This document shows positions 44,782 through 55,358 of a DNA stretch of 64,000 nt, piece after piece; positions within the stretch are counted from its first letter, which is position 1, and the number at the start of each line of letters is the position of its first letter. Position numbers and translations under genes: made by a program. Source of the stretch: Novosphingobium sp. IK01 (GTDB taxonomy: Bacteria; Pseudomonadota; Alphaproteobacteria; Sphingomonadales; Sphingomonadaceae); the NCBI RefSeq assembly GCF_033242265.1, contig NZ_BTFW01000001.1, positions 3,183,001 through 3,247,000 of the forward strand. The letters run 5' to 3'. The notes under the pieces are model-generated. The model ran no database searches, was not told the DNA's origin, and saw only the letters and a program-made list of their open reading frames with translations.

Positions 44782-45846
44782 ATGCTCTATCTGCTGGCGC
44801 ACTGGCTGCACTATGAAGGCCTGTCCAATCTCTTCCGCTACCAGTCGTTCCGGGCTGGTGCGGCGCTGCTGACGGCGCTGATGTTCGGGCTGCTGGTCGG
44901 CCCGCGCTTCATCCTGATGCTGCGCATGAAGCAGGGCAAGGGCCAGCCGATCCGCGAGGACGGCCCGCAATCGCACCTCGCCAAGCGTGGCACGCCCACG
45001 ATGGGCGGGCTGATGATCGTCACCTCGCTGGTGATCGGCCTGCTGTTGTGGATGGACCTGTCGAGCCGCTATGTCTGGGCCTGCCTGATCGTCACGCTCG
45101 GCTTCGGGCTGATCGGCTTTCTCGACGACTACGACAAGGTCACCAAGTACGCGCACAAGGGTGTTCCGGCCAAAGTCCGCCTGCTGGGCGAATTCGTCGT
45201 GGCGGGCATCGCGGCCTGGCTGGTGGTGACCGAAACCAACCTCTATGTGCCGATCTTCAGCAACCTCTACATTCCGCTCGGGCCGTTCTACTTCCTGTTC
45301 GCGGCTTTCGTGATCGTGGGGGCGGGCAATGCGGTCAACCTGACCGACGGGCTCGACGGGCTGGCGATCATGCCGGTGATCATTGCCTGCGGCACGTTTG
45401 CGATCATCGCCTATCTGGCGGGCCGCGCCGACTATGCGCACTATCTGGGCATTCCCCATGTGCCGGGCGCGGGCGAACTGGCGATCTATTGCGCCGCCGT
45501 GATGGGGGCCGGTCTGGCGTTCCTGTGGTTCAATGCGCCGCCTGCCGCCGTGTTCATGGGCGATACCGGCAGCCTTGCGCTGGGTGGTACGCTCGGCGTC
45601 ATCGCGGTGGCCGCGCATCACGAGATCGTGCTGGCCATCGTGGGCGGCCTCTTCGTGATGGAAGCGGTCTCGGTGATCGTGCAGGTCTTCGTCTACAAGC
45701 GGACCGGCAAGCGGGTCTTCCGCATGGCGCCGATCCACCATCACTTCGAACAGCTCGGTTGGAAGGAATCGACCGTGGTGATCCGCTTCTGGATCGTCTC
45801 GATCGTGCTCGCGCTGCTCGGCCTTGCCACGCTGAAGGTGCGATGA
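44782..45846 (+). CDS. mraY: Phospho-MurNAc-pentapeptide transferase MraY
   Basis: A 354-aa membrane enzyme that transfers phospho-MurNAc-pentapeptide to undecaprenyl phosphate, making lipid I. About ten helices. Conserved loops: [27 protein letters not shown] (Asp-rich), [17 protein letters not shown] and the metal/uridine segment [15 protein letters not shown]. Its first codon directly follows the murF stop. Confidence 0.97.
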   Translation: MLYLLAHWLHYEGLSNLFRYQSFRAGAALLTALMFGLLVGPRFILMLRMKQGKGQPIREDGPQSHLAKRGTPTMGGLMIVTSLVIGLLLWMDLSSRYVWACLIVTLGFGLIGFLDDYDKVTKYAHKGVPAKVRLLGEFVVAGIAAWLVVTETNLYVPIFSNLYIPLGPFYFLFAAFVIVGAGNAVNLTDGLDGLAIMPVIIACGTFAIIAYLAGRADYAHYLGIPHVPGAGELAIYCAAVMGAGLAFLWFNAPPAAVFMGDTGSLALGGTLGVIAVAAHHEIVLAIVGGLFVMEAVSVIVQVFVYKRTGKRVFRMAPIHHHFEQLGWKESTVVIRFWIVSIVLALLGLATLKVR

Positions 45847-47138
45847 TCGTCTCGCCCGCCTTTGCCGGAAAGCGTTATGCCGTGCTGGGCCTTGCCCGCT
45901 CGGGCATGGCGACGGTCGAAACGCTGCTGGCCAGCGGCGCGCAGGTGACCGCGTGGGACGCGCGCGAGGAACCGCGCGTGGCCCTCGAAGGGCGGGTGAC
46001 GCTGGCCGATCCGCTGGCGATTGATCTGACCGGCTATGCGGGCGTCGTCGTCTCGCCCGGCGTGCCGCTCAACCGCCATCCCATCGCCGCCCATGCGCGC
46101 GCGGCGGGGGTGCCGGTGATCGGCGACATCGAACTGTTTTCGCAGGCTCGGGCAAGCCTGCCTGCGCACCGCGTGGTGGCGATCACCGGAACCAACGGCA
46201 AGTCGACCACCACCGCGCTGACCTATCACCTGCTCGCGCAGGCGGGCATTCCCGCGCTGATGGGCGGCAATATCGGCAAGCCGATCCTCGAACAGGAGCC
46301 GTTGGCCGCAGGCGGCGTCTATGTGCTCGAACTGTCGAGCTACCAGATCGACCTGACCCAGCGGATCGACGCCGACGTGGCCGTCCTGCTCAACATCACG
46401 CCCGACCATCTCGATCGCTACGACGGTTTCGAGGGCTATGTCGCCTCCAAGGCGCGACTGTTCGGGATGCAGGCCATGGGCCACCTCGCGCTGGTCGACA
46501 TGAAGGCCGAGATGGACGAGGACGTGCTGCGCTTTGCCCCCGATGGCGCGACATTCGCGTTCATCGACGGGGTGGAACTGCCCGGCGACCAGGCGCAATG
46601 GCCCTCGCTGCAAGGCCCGCACAACCGCGCCAATGCGGCGGCGGCCGTGGGCGCGGTGCGCTATCTGGGCCTGACCGACGAGGTGATCGAGGCCGGCCTG
46701 AAAAGCTTTGTCGGCCTGCCTCACCGCATGGAGCGGGTGGCGACGAAGGACGGGGTGCTCTTCGTCAACGACAGCAAGGCGACCAATCCGGCCTCGACCG
46801 CGCCCGCGCTGGCCGCGTTCCCGCGCATCCACTGGATTCTGGGGGGCGTTCCCAAGGGCGACGATCTCGATGATTGCGCCCCCCATTTCGGCCATGTCGT
46901 CCATGCCTATACCATTGGCGAGGCGGGCCCCCGCTTTGCCGAGATTCTCGAACCGCTGATGCCTGTCACCCGCGCCGAAATGCTGGGCGATGCGGTGCGC
47001 GCGGCGATGGAGCAGGCACAGCCGGGCGATGTGATCATGCTCTCGCCCGCCTGCGCCAGCTTCGACCAGTTCCGCGACTACGAGGCGCGAGGAGACCGTT
47101 TCCGCCAGATCGTGGCGGCGCTCACGGCGGAAGGCTGA
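45843..47138 (+). CDS. murD: UDP-MurNAc-L-alanine:D-glutamate ligase MurD
   Basis: A 431-aa Mur ligase. The ATP loop is [24 protein letters not shown] and [16 protein letters not shown] are the central-domain motifs, and [11 protein letters not shown] the C-terminal one. The ATGA overlap couples it to mraY. ftsW follows after 4 bases. Confidence 0.95.
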   Translation: MIVSPAFAGKRYAVLGLARSGMATVETLLASGAQVTAWDAREEPRVALEGRVTLADPLAIDLTGYAGVVVSPGVPLNRHPIAAHARAAGVPVIGDIELFSQARASLPAHRVVAITGTNGKSTTTALTYHLLAQAGIPALMGGNIGKPILEQEPLAAGGVYVLELSSYQIDLTQRIDADVAVLLNITPDHLDRYDGFEGYVASKARLFGMQAMGHLALVDMKAEMDEDVLRFAPDGATFAFIDGVELPGDQAQWPSLQGPHNRANAAAAVGAVRYLGLTDEVIEAGLKSFVGLPHRMERVATKDGVLFVNDSKATNPASTAPALAAFPRIHWILGGVPKGDDLDDCAPHFGHVVHAYTIGEAGPRFAEILEPLMPVTRAEMLGDAVRAAMEQAQPGDVIMLSPACASFDQFRDYEARGDRFRQIVAALTAEG

Positions 47139-47142
47139 GGTG

Positions 47143-48408
47143 ATGGCGAAGGTTTCGGGGGCGAAGGCCGCGCCTGCTGATTCTGGTGTCGCAGCCGGTG
47201 TGTCTGGAGGAACGGCGCCGGTCGTGCGCGATCCTTCCGTGCTGGGTGGCGGACAGGCCCCGCGCATCCGGCGCACGCGCCGCAGCGAGCTGATGATCTG
47301 GTGGCGCGAGATCGACCGGGTGTTGCTCGGGCTGGTCATGGCGCTGGTGGTGGTGGGCACGGTCGCGGTGGCGGCGGCCTCTCCGGCCAGCGCGCACCGG
47401 CTTTCGACCCATCAGAAAGCACTGGGCGACCTGCACTTCTTCTGGCTGCACTTGCGCTGGCTGGCGGTCGGGCTGGTGGCCATGTTCGGCGCCTCGATGC
47501 TGCCCAAGGAGACCGCGCGGCGCGCGGCGATCCTGCTGGCGGCGGTGATGATCGTCGGGCTGATGCTCGTTCCGGTGCTGGGCAGCGAGGTCAAGGGCGC
47601 CAAGCGCTGGATTCTGGGCATCCAGCCTTCCGAATTCCTGAAACCGGGCTTTGCCATCGCGGTCGCGTGGATTCTCTCGTGGAAGGTGCGCGACGCGCAG
47701 ATGCCGGTGATCCGCCTGTCGATGGGGCTGATCGGGCTGGTCAGCGCGCTGCTCATGGCCCAGCCGGACTTCGGTTCGACCGTGCTGTTCTGCGGCGTGT
47801 GGTTCGTGCTCGTGCTGCTTTCGGGCCTGCCGCTGTCCCGTGTGGCCTGGGCGATGGTCGGGGGTATCGGCATCGTTGTTGCGGCCTATCTGTTCTATCC
47901 CAATGCCACACACCGCATCGACAACTTCATCTCGGGCGGGGCGGAGTTCGATCAGGTCGATCTTGCCATGCGCACGCTGGTGGCGGGCGGGTGGACCGGG
48001 GCGGGGCTCTGGCTGGGCGTGCGCAAGAACGCGTTGCCCGAGGCGCATACCGACTATATCTTCTCGGTGATCGGCGAGGAATTCGGGCTTTTGGCCTGCG
48101 GTCTGGTGGTGATCCTCTATTGCGCCATCGTGCTGCGTGTCCTGTTGCGGCTGGTCGACGAGGAAGACCTGTTCACGATTCTGGCGGCGACCGGCCTTGT
48201 CGCGCAATTGGCGGGGCAGGCCTTCATCAACATCCTCGTCAACCTTCAGCTGTTCCCCTCGAAGGGAATGACGCTGCCCCTGATCAGCTATGGCGGGTCA
48301 TCGACCATTGCCCTTTTGCTGTCCGTCGGGTTCCTGCTCGCCATAACGCGCCGCAACCCTTATCTGACACGAGAGACCTTTCACCTGGGCGAACTGACGC
48401 GCAAATGA
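47143..48408 (+). CDS. ftsW: Septal peptidoglycan glycosyltransferase FtsW (SEDS family)
   Basis: A 421-aa SEDS polymerase with about ten helices. Signature regions: the catalytic loop FISGGAEFDQVDLAMRTLVAGG and MTLPLISYGGSSTIAL. The N-terminal 45 residues are an Ala/Gly-rich cytoplasmic extension. GTG at 47140 and ATG at 47143 are adjacent; GGAAGG upstream fits the ATG. It polymerises lipid II with FtsI. murG starts with a 4-base overlap. Confidence 0.94.
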   Translation: MAKVSGAKAAPADSGVAAGVSGGTAPVVRDPSVLGGGQAPRIRRTRRSELMIWWREIDRVLLGLVMALVVVGTVAVAAASPASAHRLSTHQKALGDLHFFWLHLRWLAVGLVAMFGASMLPKETARRAAILLAAVMIVGLMLVPVLGSEVKGAKRWILGIQPSEFLKPGFAIAVAWILSWKVRDAQMPVIRLSMGLIGLVSALLMAQPDFGSTVLFCGVWFVLVLLSGLPLSRVAWAMVGGIGIVVAAYLFYPNATHRIDNFISGGAEFDQVDLAMRTLVAGGWTGAGLWLGVRKNALPEAHTDYIFSVIGEEFGLLACGLVVILYCAIVLRVLLRLVDEEDLFTILAATGLVAQLAGQAFINILVNLQLFPSKGMTLPLISYGGSSTIALLLSVGFLLAITRRNPYLTRETFHLGELTRK

Positions 48409-49604
48409 CCACACACCTGCAACCGGGCGTTTCGCGCCATTTCGTACTGGCTGCCGGCGGGACGGGCGGGCACCTGATCCCGGCCTTTGCGCTGGCGACC
48501 GAACTGCACCGGCGCGGCCACCATGTCGCGCTGATTACCGATGCGCGCGGCGCGAAGATTCCCGGCAAGCCCGAGTTCCTGACCGCCCATGTCCTGCCCG
48601 CCGGGCGTCTGGGCAAGAACCCGGTTGCGCTGTTCAAGGGCTTGCGGGCGATCTGGCAGGGCCGGGCGATGGCGCTGCGCCTGTTCGAAAGCTTCCAGCC
48701 GGCTTGCGTGATCGGCTTTGGCGGCTATCCGGCGCTTCCCGCCCTGCTGGCCGCGCGCGCGGCGCGCATTCCGACCGTGATCCACGAGCAGAACGCGGTG
48801 CTGGGCCGGGTCAACCGCTATCTGGCCAAGACCGTCGACGCCATTGCGACGGCCTATCACGAGGTCGACCGGCTGGAGCCGCGCTATGCGGGCAAGGTTC
48901 ACCTCGTCGGCAATCCGGTGCGCCCGGAAGTTTTGGCCCTGCGCGGCCAGCCGTTCCCCGAATTTACTGAAGACAGCCTGTTCCGAGTGCTGGTGACGGG
49001 CGGCAGTCAGGGGGCTTCGGTCCTCGCGCAAGTGGTGCCCGACGGCCTTGCCATGCTGCCCCCTGCGCTGCGCCACCGGCTTCAGGTCACCCAGCAGTGC
49101 CGCCCGGAAGACCTTGAGGCCGTGCGCGCGCGCTATGCCGCCCACGAGATTCCCGCCGAACTGGGCACCTATTTCGAGGACATGGCCAGCCGTCTGGCCG
49201 ATGCGCACCTGTTCGTGGGCCGCGCGGGCGCCTCGACGATTGCCGAACTGACCGCCGTGGGCCGCCCGGCCATCCTCGTGCCGCTGCCCATCGCCACCGA
49301 CGACCATCAGGCCGCCAACACGCGCGAGATGGTCAAGGCGGGCGGCGCGCGGGCGATCCGCCAGACCGGGTTCACCCCCAAGGAGCTGGCCAAGCAGATT
49401 CAGGCCATGGCGATGAACCCCGGCGCGCTGGGCAATGCGGCCCATGGCGCGTGGAATTGCGGCCTTCCCGATGCGGTCGAGGATCTGGCCGATCTGGTCG
49501 AGGGTTTTGGCGGGGTGCCGCTGATGGATGTGATCCGGGTGGAAACGCCCGGTGCATCAGTGACGAAAAAGGGCGCGGCCCTGGCTCTGGAGAACGAAGC
49601 ATGA
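48405..49604 (+). CDS. murG: Lipid II-forming GlcNAc transferase MurG
   Basis: A 399-aa peripheral membrane GT28 glycosyltransferase that adds GlcNAc to lipid I. Motifs: [49 protein letters not shown] and the UDP site [24 protein letters not shown]. The C-terminus extends beyond the fold ([20 protein letters not shown]). ATGA overlaps with ftsW and murC. Confidence 0.96.
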   Translation: MTTHLQPGVSRHFVLAAGGTGGHLIPAFALATELHRRGHHVALITDARGAKIPGKPEFLTAHVLPAGRLGKNPVALFKGLRAIWQGRAMALRLFESFQPACVIGFGGYPALPALLAARAARIPTVIHEQNAVLGRVNRYLAKTVDAIATAYHEVDRLEPRYAGKVHLVGNPVRPEVLALRGQPFPEFTEDSLFRVLVTGGSQGASVLAQVVPDGLAMLPPALRHRLQVTQQCRPEDLEAVRARYAAHEIPAELGTYFEDMASRLADAHLFVGRAGASTIAELTAVGRPAILVPLPIATDDHQAANTREMVKAGGARAIRQTGFTPKELAKQIQAMAMNPGALGNAAHGAWNCGLPDAVEDLADLVEGFGGVPLMDVIRVETPGASVTKKGAALALENEA

Positions 49605-51025
49605 AGGGCGTCGGTGTCGAGATCGGCACGATCCATTTTGTCGGTATCGGCGGCATCGGCATGTCGGGCATTGCCGAAGTGATGCACAACATGGGCTATG
49701 CGGTGCAGGGCTCGGACATGGCGGAAAGCTATGTCGTCGAAGGGCTGCGCGCGCGCGGCATTCCGGTGATGATCGGCCAGCGGGCCGAGAACGTCGCCAA
49801 TGCGCAGGTCGTCGTCACCTCCACGGCGGTCAGGCGCGACAATCCCGAAGTGGTCGCCGCGCTCGAAGCGCGCATTCCGGTGGTCCGCCGCGCGGAAATG
49901 CTGGCCGAGCTGATGCGCCTGAAAAACACCGTGGCCGTGGCCGGCACCCACGGCAAGACGACGACGACCTCGCTGGTCGCCTGCCTGCTCGATGCGGGCG
50001 GGGTCGATCCCACCGTGATCAATGGCGGCATCATCAATTCCTATGGCTCGAACGCCCGTCTGGGCGACAGCGAGTGGATGGTGGTCGAGGCCGACGAGAG
50101 CGACGGTTCGTTCCTGCGTCTCGATGGCACGATCGCGGTCGTGACCAATATCGACCCCGAGCACCTCGATCACTACGGCTCGTTCGACAAGGTCAAGCGC
50201 GCCTTTGTCGAGTTTATCGAGAACGTGCCGTTCTATGGCGCGGCGATGCTGTGCATCGACCATCCCGAGGTTCAGGCGATCATCCCGCAAGTGCGCGACC
50301 GCCGCGTGGTGACCTATGGCTTTTCCGCGCAGGCCGACGTGCGCGGCGAGAGCGTGACCCCGATTCCGGGCGGCAACCGCTTTACCGCCGTGCTGCGCCA
50401 GCGCGATGGCTCGTTCCAGCGGATCGAGGACATCGTCCTGCCGATGCCGGGCCGTCACAATGTCCAGAACGCGCTCGCGGCCATTGGCGTGGCGGTGGAA
50501 ATGGGGGTCGAGCATGATCTGATCCGCACCGGCTTTGCCAAGTTCGGCGGGGTCAAGCGCCGGTTTACCCGCGTCGGCACGGTCGAGGTGCCGGGCGGCG
50601 AAGTGGCGGTGATCGACGACTATGGCCATCACCCGGTCGAAATCCGCGCGGTGCTGGCCGCCGCGCGCGAAGGCGTGCGGGGCCGCGTGATCGCGGTTGT
50701 CCAGCCGCACCGCTTCACCCGCCTGCGCGACCACATGGACGATTTCCAGGCCGCCTTCCACGATGCCGACATGGTCTATGCCGCCCCGGTCTATGCTGCG
50801 GGCGAGCAGCCCATCGAGGGGATCGACAGCGCCGCGATGGTCGAGGGGATCAAGGCGCGCGGCCACCGCGCGGCCTTCCAGATCGCCGGGGCCGATGCGC
50901 TCGCTGCCGAACTGGCGCCCCAGCTTCAGCCCGGCGACATGATCGTGTGCCTTGGCGCGGGCGACATCACCAAGTGGGCCGCCGGTCTGGCCGGTGCGAT
51001 CACCGCGCTTCGGGAACAGGCATGA
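49601..51025 (+). CDS. murC: UDP-MurNAc:L-alanine ligase MurC
   Basis: A 474-aa Mur ligase that catalyses the first peptide-stem step. [17 protein letters not shown] starts the Rossmann domain; the ATP loop is [26 protein letters not shown] and [12 protein letters not shown] are diagnostic. It overlaps murG and murB by 4 bases each. Confidence 0.96.
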   Translation: MKGVGVEIGTIHFVGIGGIGMSGIAEVMHNMGYAVQGSDMAESYVVEGLRARGIPVMIGQRAENVANAQVVVTSTAVRRDNPEVVAALEARIPVVRRAEMLAELMRLKNTVAVAGTHGKTTTTSLVACLLDAGGVDPTVINGGIINSYGSNARLGDSEWMVVEADESDGSFLRLDGTIAVVTNIDPEHLDHYGSFDKVKRAFVEFIENVPFYGAAMLCIDHPEVQAIIPQVRDRRVVTYGFSAQADVRGESVTPIPGGNRFTAVLRQRDGSFQRIEDIVLPMPGRHNVQNALAAIGVAVEMGVEHDLIRTGFAKFGGVKRRFTRVGTVEVPGGEVAVIDDYGHHPVEIRAVLAAAREGVRGRVIAVVQPHRFTRLRDHMDDFQAAFHDADMVYAAPVYAAGEQPIEGIDSAAMVEGIKARGHRAAFQIAGADALAAELAPQLQPGDMIVCLGAGDITKWAAGLAGAITALREQA

Positions 51026-51915
51026 GCGAGAGCGCGCTTCCTCCTGTTCGTGGCAAGCTGACGGCGCAGGCGCCGCTGGCGCCGCTCGTCTGGTTCAAGG
51101 CGGGCGGGGCGGCGGACTGGCTGTTCGAGCCAAAAGACGTTGCCGATCTTCAGGATTTTCTCGCCGCGCTTGCGCCTGAAGTGCCGGTCATGGCGCTGGG
51201 GCTGGGTTCCAACCTGATCGTGCGCGATGGCGGGGTGCCGGGCGTGGTGATCCGTCTGGGCAAGCCTTTTGCCAAAGTGAACGCCAGCGACGCGGTGACG
51301 CTGACCTGCGGGGGTGGGGCCTCGGGCATTCTGGTCTCGTCCACCGCGCGCGATGCAGGGATCGCGGGGCTCGAGTTCCTGCGTTCGATTCCGGGCACCG
51401 TGGGCGGCTTCGTGCGAATGAACGGCGGGGCCTATGGCCGCGAGGTCAAGGACGTGCTGGTCGATTGCGAGGTCGTGGACCGCAAGGGCCAGCTTCATAC
51501 GCTGGGCCTTGCCGATCTGGGCTATACCTATCGCCATTCGGACCTTGCCGATGGCATGGTCGTCGTTGCCGCACGGTTCCGGGGCGAACCGGGCGAGCCT
51601 GAGGCCATTCAGGCCGAGATGGACCGCATTTCCGCCGCGCGCGAGGCCTCGCAACCGCTGCGCAGCAAGACCGGCGGCTCGACCTTCAAGAACCCTGATG
51701 GCCATAAGGCCTGGGCGCTGGTCGATGCGGCGGGCTGCCGGGGGCTCACCCTTGGCGGCGCGCAAGTGAGCGAAAAGCACACCAATTTCCTCATCAACAC
51801 CGGCGAGGCCACCAGCAGTGAAATCGAGGCGCTGGGCGAAGAGGTCCGTTCGCGGGTAAAACAGACGCAAGGCGTGGAGTTGGAATGGGAAATCAAGCGA
51901 GTGGGGCGCCCGTGA
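51022..51915 (+). CDS. murB: UDP-N-acetylenolpyruvoylglucosamine reductase MurB
   Basis: A 297-aa FAD enzyme that reduces UDP-enolpyruvyl-GlcNAc to UDP-MurNAc. FAD motifs: [19 protein letters not shown] and [21 protein letters not shown]; the catalytic Ser lies in [14 protein letters not shown] overlap with murC; ddl starts at the GTG overlapping its stop. Confidence 0.95.
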   Translation: MSESALPPVRGKLTAQAPLAPLVWFKAGGAADWLFEPKDVADLQDFLAALAPEVPVMALGLGSNLIVRDGGVPGVVIRLGKPFAKVNASDAVTLTCGGGASGILVSSTARDAGIAGLEFLRSIPGTVGGFVRMNGGAYGREVKDVLVDCEVVDRKGQLHTLGLADLGYTYRHSDLADGMVVVAARFRGEPGEPEAIQAEMDRISAAREASQPLRSKTGGSTFKNPDGHKAWALVDAAGCRGLTLGGAQVSEKHTNFLINTGEATSSEIEALGEEVRSRVKQTQGVELEWEIKRVGRP

Positions 51916-52877
51916 CGCTGCCCCGGCTTCATGTGGCGGTCCTCATGGGCGGCTGGTCGAGCGAACGCGCGGTCTCGCTGACCAGTGGCGAGGGCGTGGC
52001 CAGCGCGCTCGAAGGGCGCGGGCACACCGTCACCCGGATCGACATGGGCCGCGACGTGGCGCAGAAACTGGCCGAGGCCAAGCCTGACGTGGTGTTCAAC
52101 GCGCTCCACGGCACGCCGGGCGAAGACGGCACCGTGCAGGGCATGATGGACCTCATGGGGCTGACCTACACCCATTCGGGCCTTGCCACCTCGGTCATCG
52201 CCATCGACAAGGAACTGACCAAGCAGACGTTGGTCCCCCACGGCATCCCGATGCCCGGCGGGCGCGTGGTCAAGACCGCCGACCTCTACCAGCGCGATCC
52301 GCTGGCGCGGCCCTATGTCCTGAAACCCGTCAACGAAGGCTCGTCGGTAGGCGTGGCCATCGTCACGGCGGAGGGCAACCACGGCAACCCGATCAGCCCC
52401 GACGCGTCCGGCCCCTGGCAGGAATTCGACGAACTGCTGGCCGAGCCGTTCATCCGTGGCCGCGAACTGACCACGGCGGTGCTGGGCGACAAGGCCCTGA
52501 TGGTCACCGAACTCAAGCCCAAGTCGGGCTTCTACGATTTTGCCGCCAAGTATACCGACGGCATGACCGAACATGTCTGCCCGGCGGAAATCCCCGACGC
52601 AATCGCGCAGGCCTGCAAGGACATCGCCCTGCGCGCGCACCAGCTTCTGGGCTGCAAGGGCACCAGCCGCTCCGATTTCCGCTGGGACGACGAGCGCGGC
52701 GTCGAGGGGCTGTTCCTGCTTGAAGTGAACACCCAGCCGGGCATGACGCCCTTGAGCCTCGTGCCCGAACAGGCGCGCCATCTGGGCATGGACTATCCCG
52801 ATCTGGTCGAGGCGATTCTGGCCGAGGCGCTGGCCGATGCCGCCGCCGCCGCGGCCCGGAAGAAGCAGGCGGGCTGA
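51912..52877 (+). CDS. ddl: D-alanine-D-alanine ligase
   Basis: A 321-aa ATP-grasp ligase. HVAVLMGGWSSERAVSLTSG is the N-terminal signature; KPVNEGSSVGVAIV binds ATP; EVNTQPGMTPLSLVPEQA carries the metal ligands. I chose GTG at 51912 (GTGA overlap with murB) because every neighbour shows the same overlap; an ATG at 51885 would extend into murB. Confidence 0.95.
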   Translation: MTLPRLHVAVLMGGWSSERAVSLTSGEGVASALEGRGHTVTRIDMGRDVAQKLAEAKPDVVFNALHGTPGEDGTVQGMMDLMGLTYTHSGLATSVIAIDKELTKQTLVPHGIPMPGGRVVKTADLYQRDPLARPYVLKPVNEGSSVGVAIVTAEGNHGNPISPDASGPWQEFDELLAEPFIRGRELTTAVLGDKALMVTELKPKSGFYDFAAKYTDGMTEHVCPAEIPDAIAQACKDIALRAHQLLGCKGTSRSDFRWDDERGVEGLFLLEVNTQPGMTPLSLVPEQARHLGMDYPDLVEAILAEALADAAAAAARKKQAG

Positions 52878-52880
52878 GCC

Positions 52881-53843
52881 ATGGCGCAGACGATCCGGCG
52901 CGGGGGCAAGGGCGTGCGGCGGGCCGCCGCCACGCGCGGTGCCAAGGCCAAGGTCCAGACGGCGCGCAAGCAGACCGGCTCGGCCATCGGCCATGTCATG
53001 CGCGTCCAGCCTTTCAGCGACGAGACGCTGCACCGGATCATCCTGACGGTCATCCTCGTTGCCGTGGCGGGCGCGGGCTGGGCGGTTGCCTCGATGATGG
53101 GCGTGCCTGACATGGCCGAGAGCGAAGTGGCGCGCGTGGCCCACGACGCGGGCTTCGACGTCAAGCGCGTCGAGGTGCGCGGGGTCAAGCGCATGAGCGA
53201 GCAGACGATCTTCGAGAAAGTGCTCGGCCAGCGCGACCAGGCCATGTCGCGCATTGATGTGGCGGCCCTGCGCGAGACGCTGCTCGATCTGCCCTGGGTC
53301 AAGGACGCGCGCGTTTCGCGCCAGTTGCCCGATACGCTCGTGGTCGATGTGGTCGAACGCACGCCCCATGGCGTGCTGCGCAAGGGCGACAAGCTCGTGC
53401 TGATCGACGAGACCGGCCACGAACTCGAACCTGTCACCCCGGCCAAGGCCAAGGGCCTGTTCGTGCTTTCGGGCGAGGGCGCTGCCGGGCGCGTGCCCGA
53501 GCTTCACCACCTGCTCGATGCGGCCCCCGCGCTCGAACCGCAAGTCGCGCAGGCCGACTGGATCGGCAACCGCCGCTGGAACCTGACGTTCAAGACCGGG
53601 CAGGTCCTCGCCCTGCCCGAAGGCGACGAGGAAGCCGCCGCCGCCCTGCTCGAATTCGCCCGTCTCGACGGGGTCAACCGCCTGCTGGGCGGCAAGGTCG
53701 CCAGCTTCGACATGCGCGCGCACGATCGCACCTACATGCTCGTGCCCGGCCATGCCGATGAACTGGCGGAACAACAGCGCGATGCCGCCGCGGCCAAGGC
53801 AAAAGCCAAGGCCGCCGCCAACGCCCATAAGGCAAAGGAATAA
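52881..53843 (+). CDS. ftsQ: Cell division protein FtsQ
   Basis: A 320-aa bitopic divisome protein. A basic cytoplasmic tail (1-48) is followed by one membrane helix (~52-74), a POTRA domain (VKRVEVRGVKRMSEQTI) and the beta domain (LPWVKDARVSRQLPDTLVVDVVERTP). It scaffolds FtsL/FtsB. The C-terminus is Ala/Lys-rich. It lies 3 bases after ddl. Confidence 0.92.
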   Translation: MAQTIRRGGKGVRRAAATRGAKAKVQTARKQTGSAIGHVMRVQPFSDETLHRIILTVILVAVAGAGWAVASMMGVPDMAESEVARVAHDAGFDVKRVEVRGVKRMSEQTIFEKVLGQRDQAMSRIDVAALRETLLDLPWVKDARVSRQLPDTLVVDVVERTPHGVLRKGDKLVLIDETGHELEPVTPAKAKGLFVLSGEGAAGRVPELHHLLDAAPALEPQVAQADWIGNRRWNLTFKTGQVLALPEGDEEAAAALLEFARLDGVNRLLGGKVASFDMRAHDRTYMLVPGHADELAEQQRDAAAAKAKAKAAANAHKAKE

Positions 53844-53849
53844 GTCCGC

Positions 53850-55133
53850 GTGGTCGCACCCCGCATCACCAAGGTCTTTGCCGCCGTCAATCTGGGCTCG
53901 TTCCGCACCTCGGCGATGATCGCCGGGCTGTCGGAGGCGGGCGAACTGATCGTGCTGGGCTCGGGCCACCGGGCCAGCCAGGGCATCCGGCGCGGCTATG
54001 TGATCGATATGCTGGCCGCCACCCATTCGGTGCGCGACGCGATCGAGCGCGCCGAGAAGATGGCCAATACCTCGGTCAGCCAGGTCCTGCTCGGCTGTGC
54101 CGGGGCGGGGCTTGAAAGCACGAGCACCCAGGTCGAGGTCGAGATCGGCGGGCGCCGGATCGAGGACGACGACATCGCCCACCTGCTGGTGAGCGCGCGC
54201 AACGTGATCCAGCCCGACGGGCGCACCGTGCTCCATGCCCAGCCCGCGCACTACACGCTCGATGGCGCGCACGGCGTGCCCAATCCCAAGGGCCTCCATG
54301 CCGATCGCCTCGCGGTTGATATCCATGTCATGCTCGCCGATGGCGCGCCGATCCGCAATATCCGCGAGACGGTCGAGAACGCCCATCTCAAGGTCGATGG
54401 GGTGGTGGCCGCACCAGTTGCCGCCGGGCTCGCCTGCCTGACGCCCGAGGAACGCGATCTGGGTGTGGCGCTCGTCGATTTCGGGGCGGAAGTGACCACC
54501 GTTTCGGTTCATGCCGGGGGCATGTTGCTGGGGATGCAGGTTCTTCCGTTCGGTTCGGGTGATATCACCGATGCGGTTGCCTCGGCCTTCGGCATCCGCC
54601 GCTATCAGGCCGAACGCCTCAAGTGCATGTCGGGCTCGGCCATCGCCAGCCCGGCCGACCATCGCGAGATGATCCCCGTCAACGCGCCGGGCGACCCGGA
54701 AGGGGCAGGGCCGCTCGCCCGCCATGCCGACGACAAGAACCGCATCCCGCGTGCCGAACTGATCTCGGTGATCACCCAGCAACTGGGGCTGTTCACCGGC
54801 GAACTGGGCCGCGCGCTCAAGGCCATGGGCTTTACCGGCACGCGCGGGCAGCAGGTCGTACTGACCGGCGGCGGGGCGCAATTGCCCGGCCTTGCCGACT
54901 ATGCCCAGTCGGCGCTGGGGCGGCCGGTTCGAATCGGTTCGCCCCCGACGATGCTGGGGTTGCCGCAAGGCCATGCCACGCCCAGTTCATCCACTTTGGT
55001 TGGATTGATCCTCCATGCCGCGTCCGACCCGGTCGACATCCGCAAACTGACGGTAAACGGCCAAAATGGCGGGGCAACCAGCCTGATGGGCCTGTCGCGG
55101 CGGATCATGCGCGCGCTCAAGGACTATTTCTGA
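53850..55133 (+). CDS. ftsA: Cell division protein FtsA
   Basis: A 427-aa actin-like protein that anchors FtsZ. SHS2 1C region ADRLAVDIHVMLADGAPIRN, phosphate loops VALVDFGAEVTTVSV and VLTGGGAQLPGLADYA, and a C-terminal amphipathic helix (GLSRRIMRALKDYF) for membrane binding. The start is a GTG 6 bases after ftsQ. The usual ftsZ spacing (225 bases) follows. Confidence 0.94.
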   Translation: MVAPRITKVFAAVNLGSFRTSAMIAGLSEAGELIVLGSGHRASQGIRRGYVIDMLAATHSVRDAIERAEKMANTSVSQVLLGCAGAGLESTSTQVEVEIGGRRIEDDDIAHLLVSARNVIQPDGRTVLHAQPAHYTLDGAHGVPNPKGLHADRLAVDIHVMLADGAPIRNIRETVENAHLKVDGVVAAPVAAGLACLTPEERDLGVALVDFGAEVTTVSVHAGGMLLGMQVLPFGSGDITDAVASAFGIRRYQAERLKCMSGSAIASPADHREMIPVNAPGDPEGAGPLARHADDKNRIPRAELISVITQQLGLFTGELGRALKAMGFTGTRGQQVVLTGGGAQLPGLADYAQSALGRPVRIGSPPTMLGLPQGHATPSSSTLVGLILHAASDPVDIRKLTVNGQNGGATSLMGLSRRIMRALKDYF

Positions 55134-55358
55134 TGGGCGAGGCGGCTACGCATTTGTCGCAAGGGACGACCGGATCGGCGGATATCCGCGCAAAATCCGC
55201 ATTCGATCTTGTGGAAAAGCGCGGATCGGCTTTGATTCGATGAAACGTTCCGTGCCATTGTCGTCTGCAACCATAACCGGGGCTTTCCCGGCTGTGCATT
55301 TCGCGTTCGATCCCGTGTCCCATCCCATCCACTGCCCAACCCGAAAGGGAGACCAACC
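55134..55358 (+). promoter_or_regulatory. Gap upstream of ftsZ with palindrome and GANTC site
   Basis: A 12-bp palindrome GCGGATATCCGC at 55178-55189, one GATTC (CcrM-type site) at 55234, and a CCGGG-5-CCCGG hairpin at 55277-55291. It probably carries a separate ftsZ promoter. GAAAGGGAG precedes the ftsZ ATG as ribosome site. Confidence 0.4.

Noticed and set aside
51609..54974. 1121-codon minus-strand frame across murB, ddl, ftsQ and ftsA
   Set aside because: Spans several certain genes on the other strand; a GC-driven shadow frame.
55133..55243. 36-codon ORF starting at the ftsA stop codon (TGATG)
   Set aside because: No ribosome site of its own beyond coupling, no conserved character, and it covers a palindrome and GANTC site that are better explained as regulatory.
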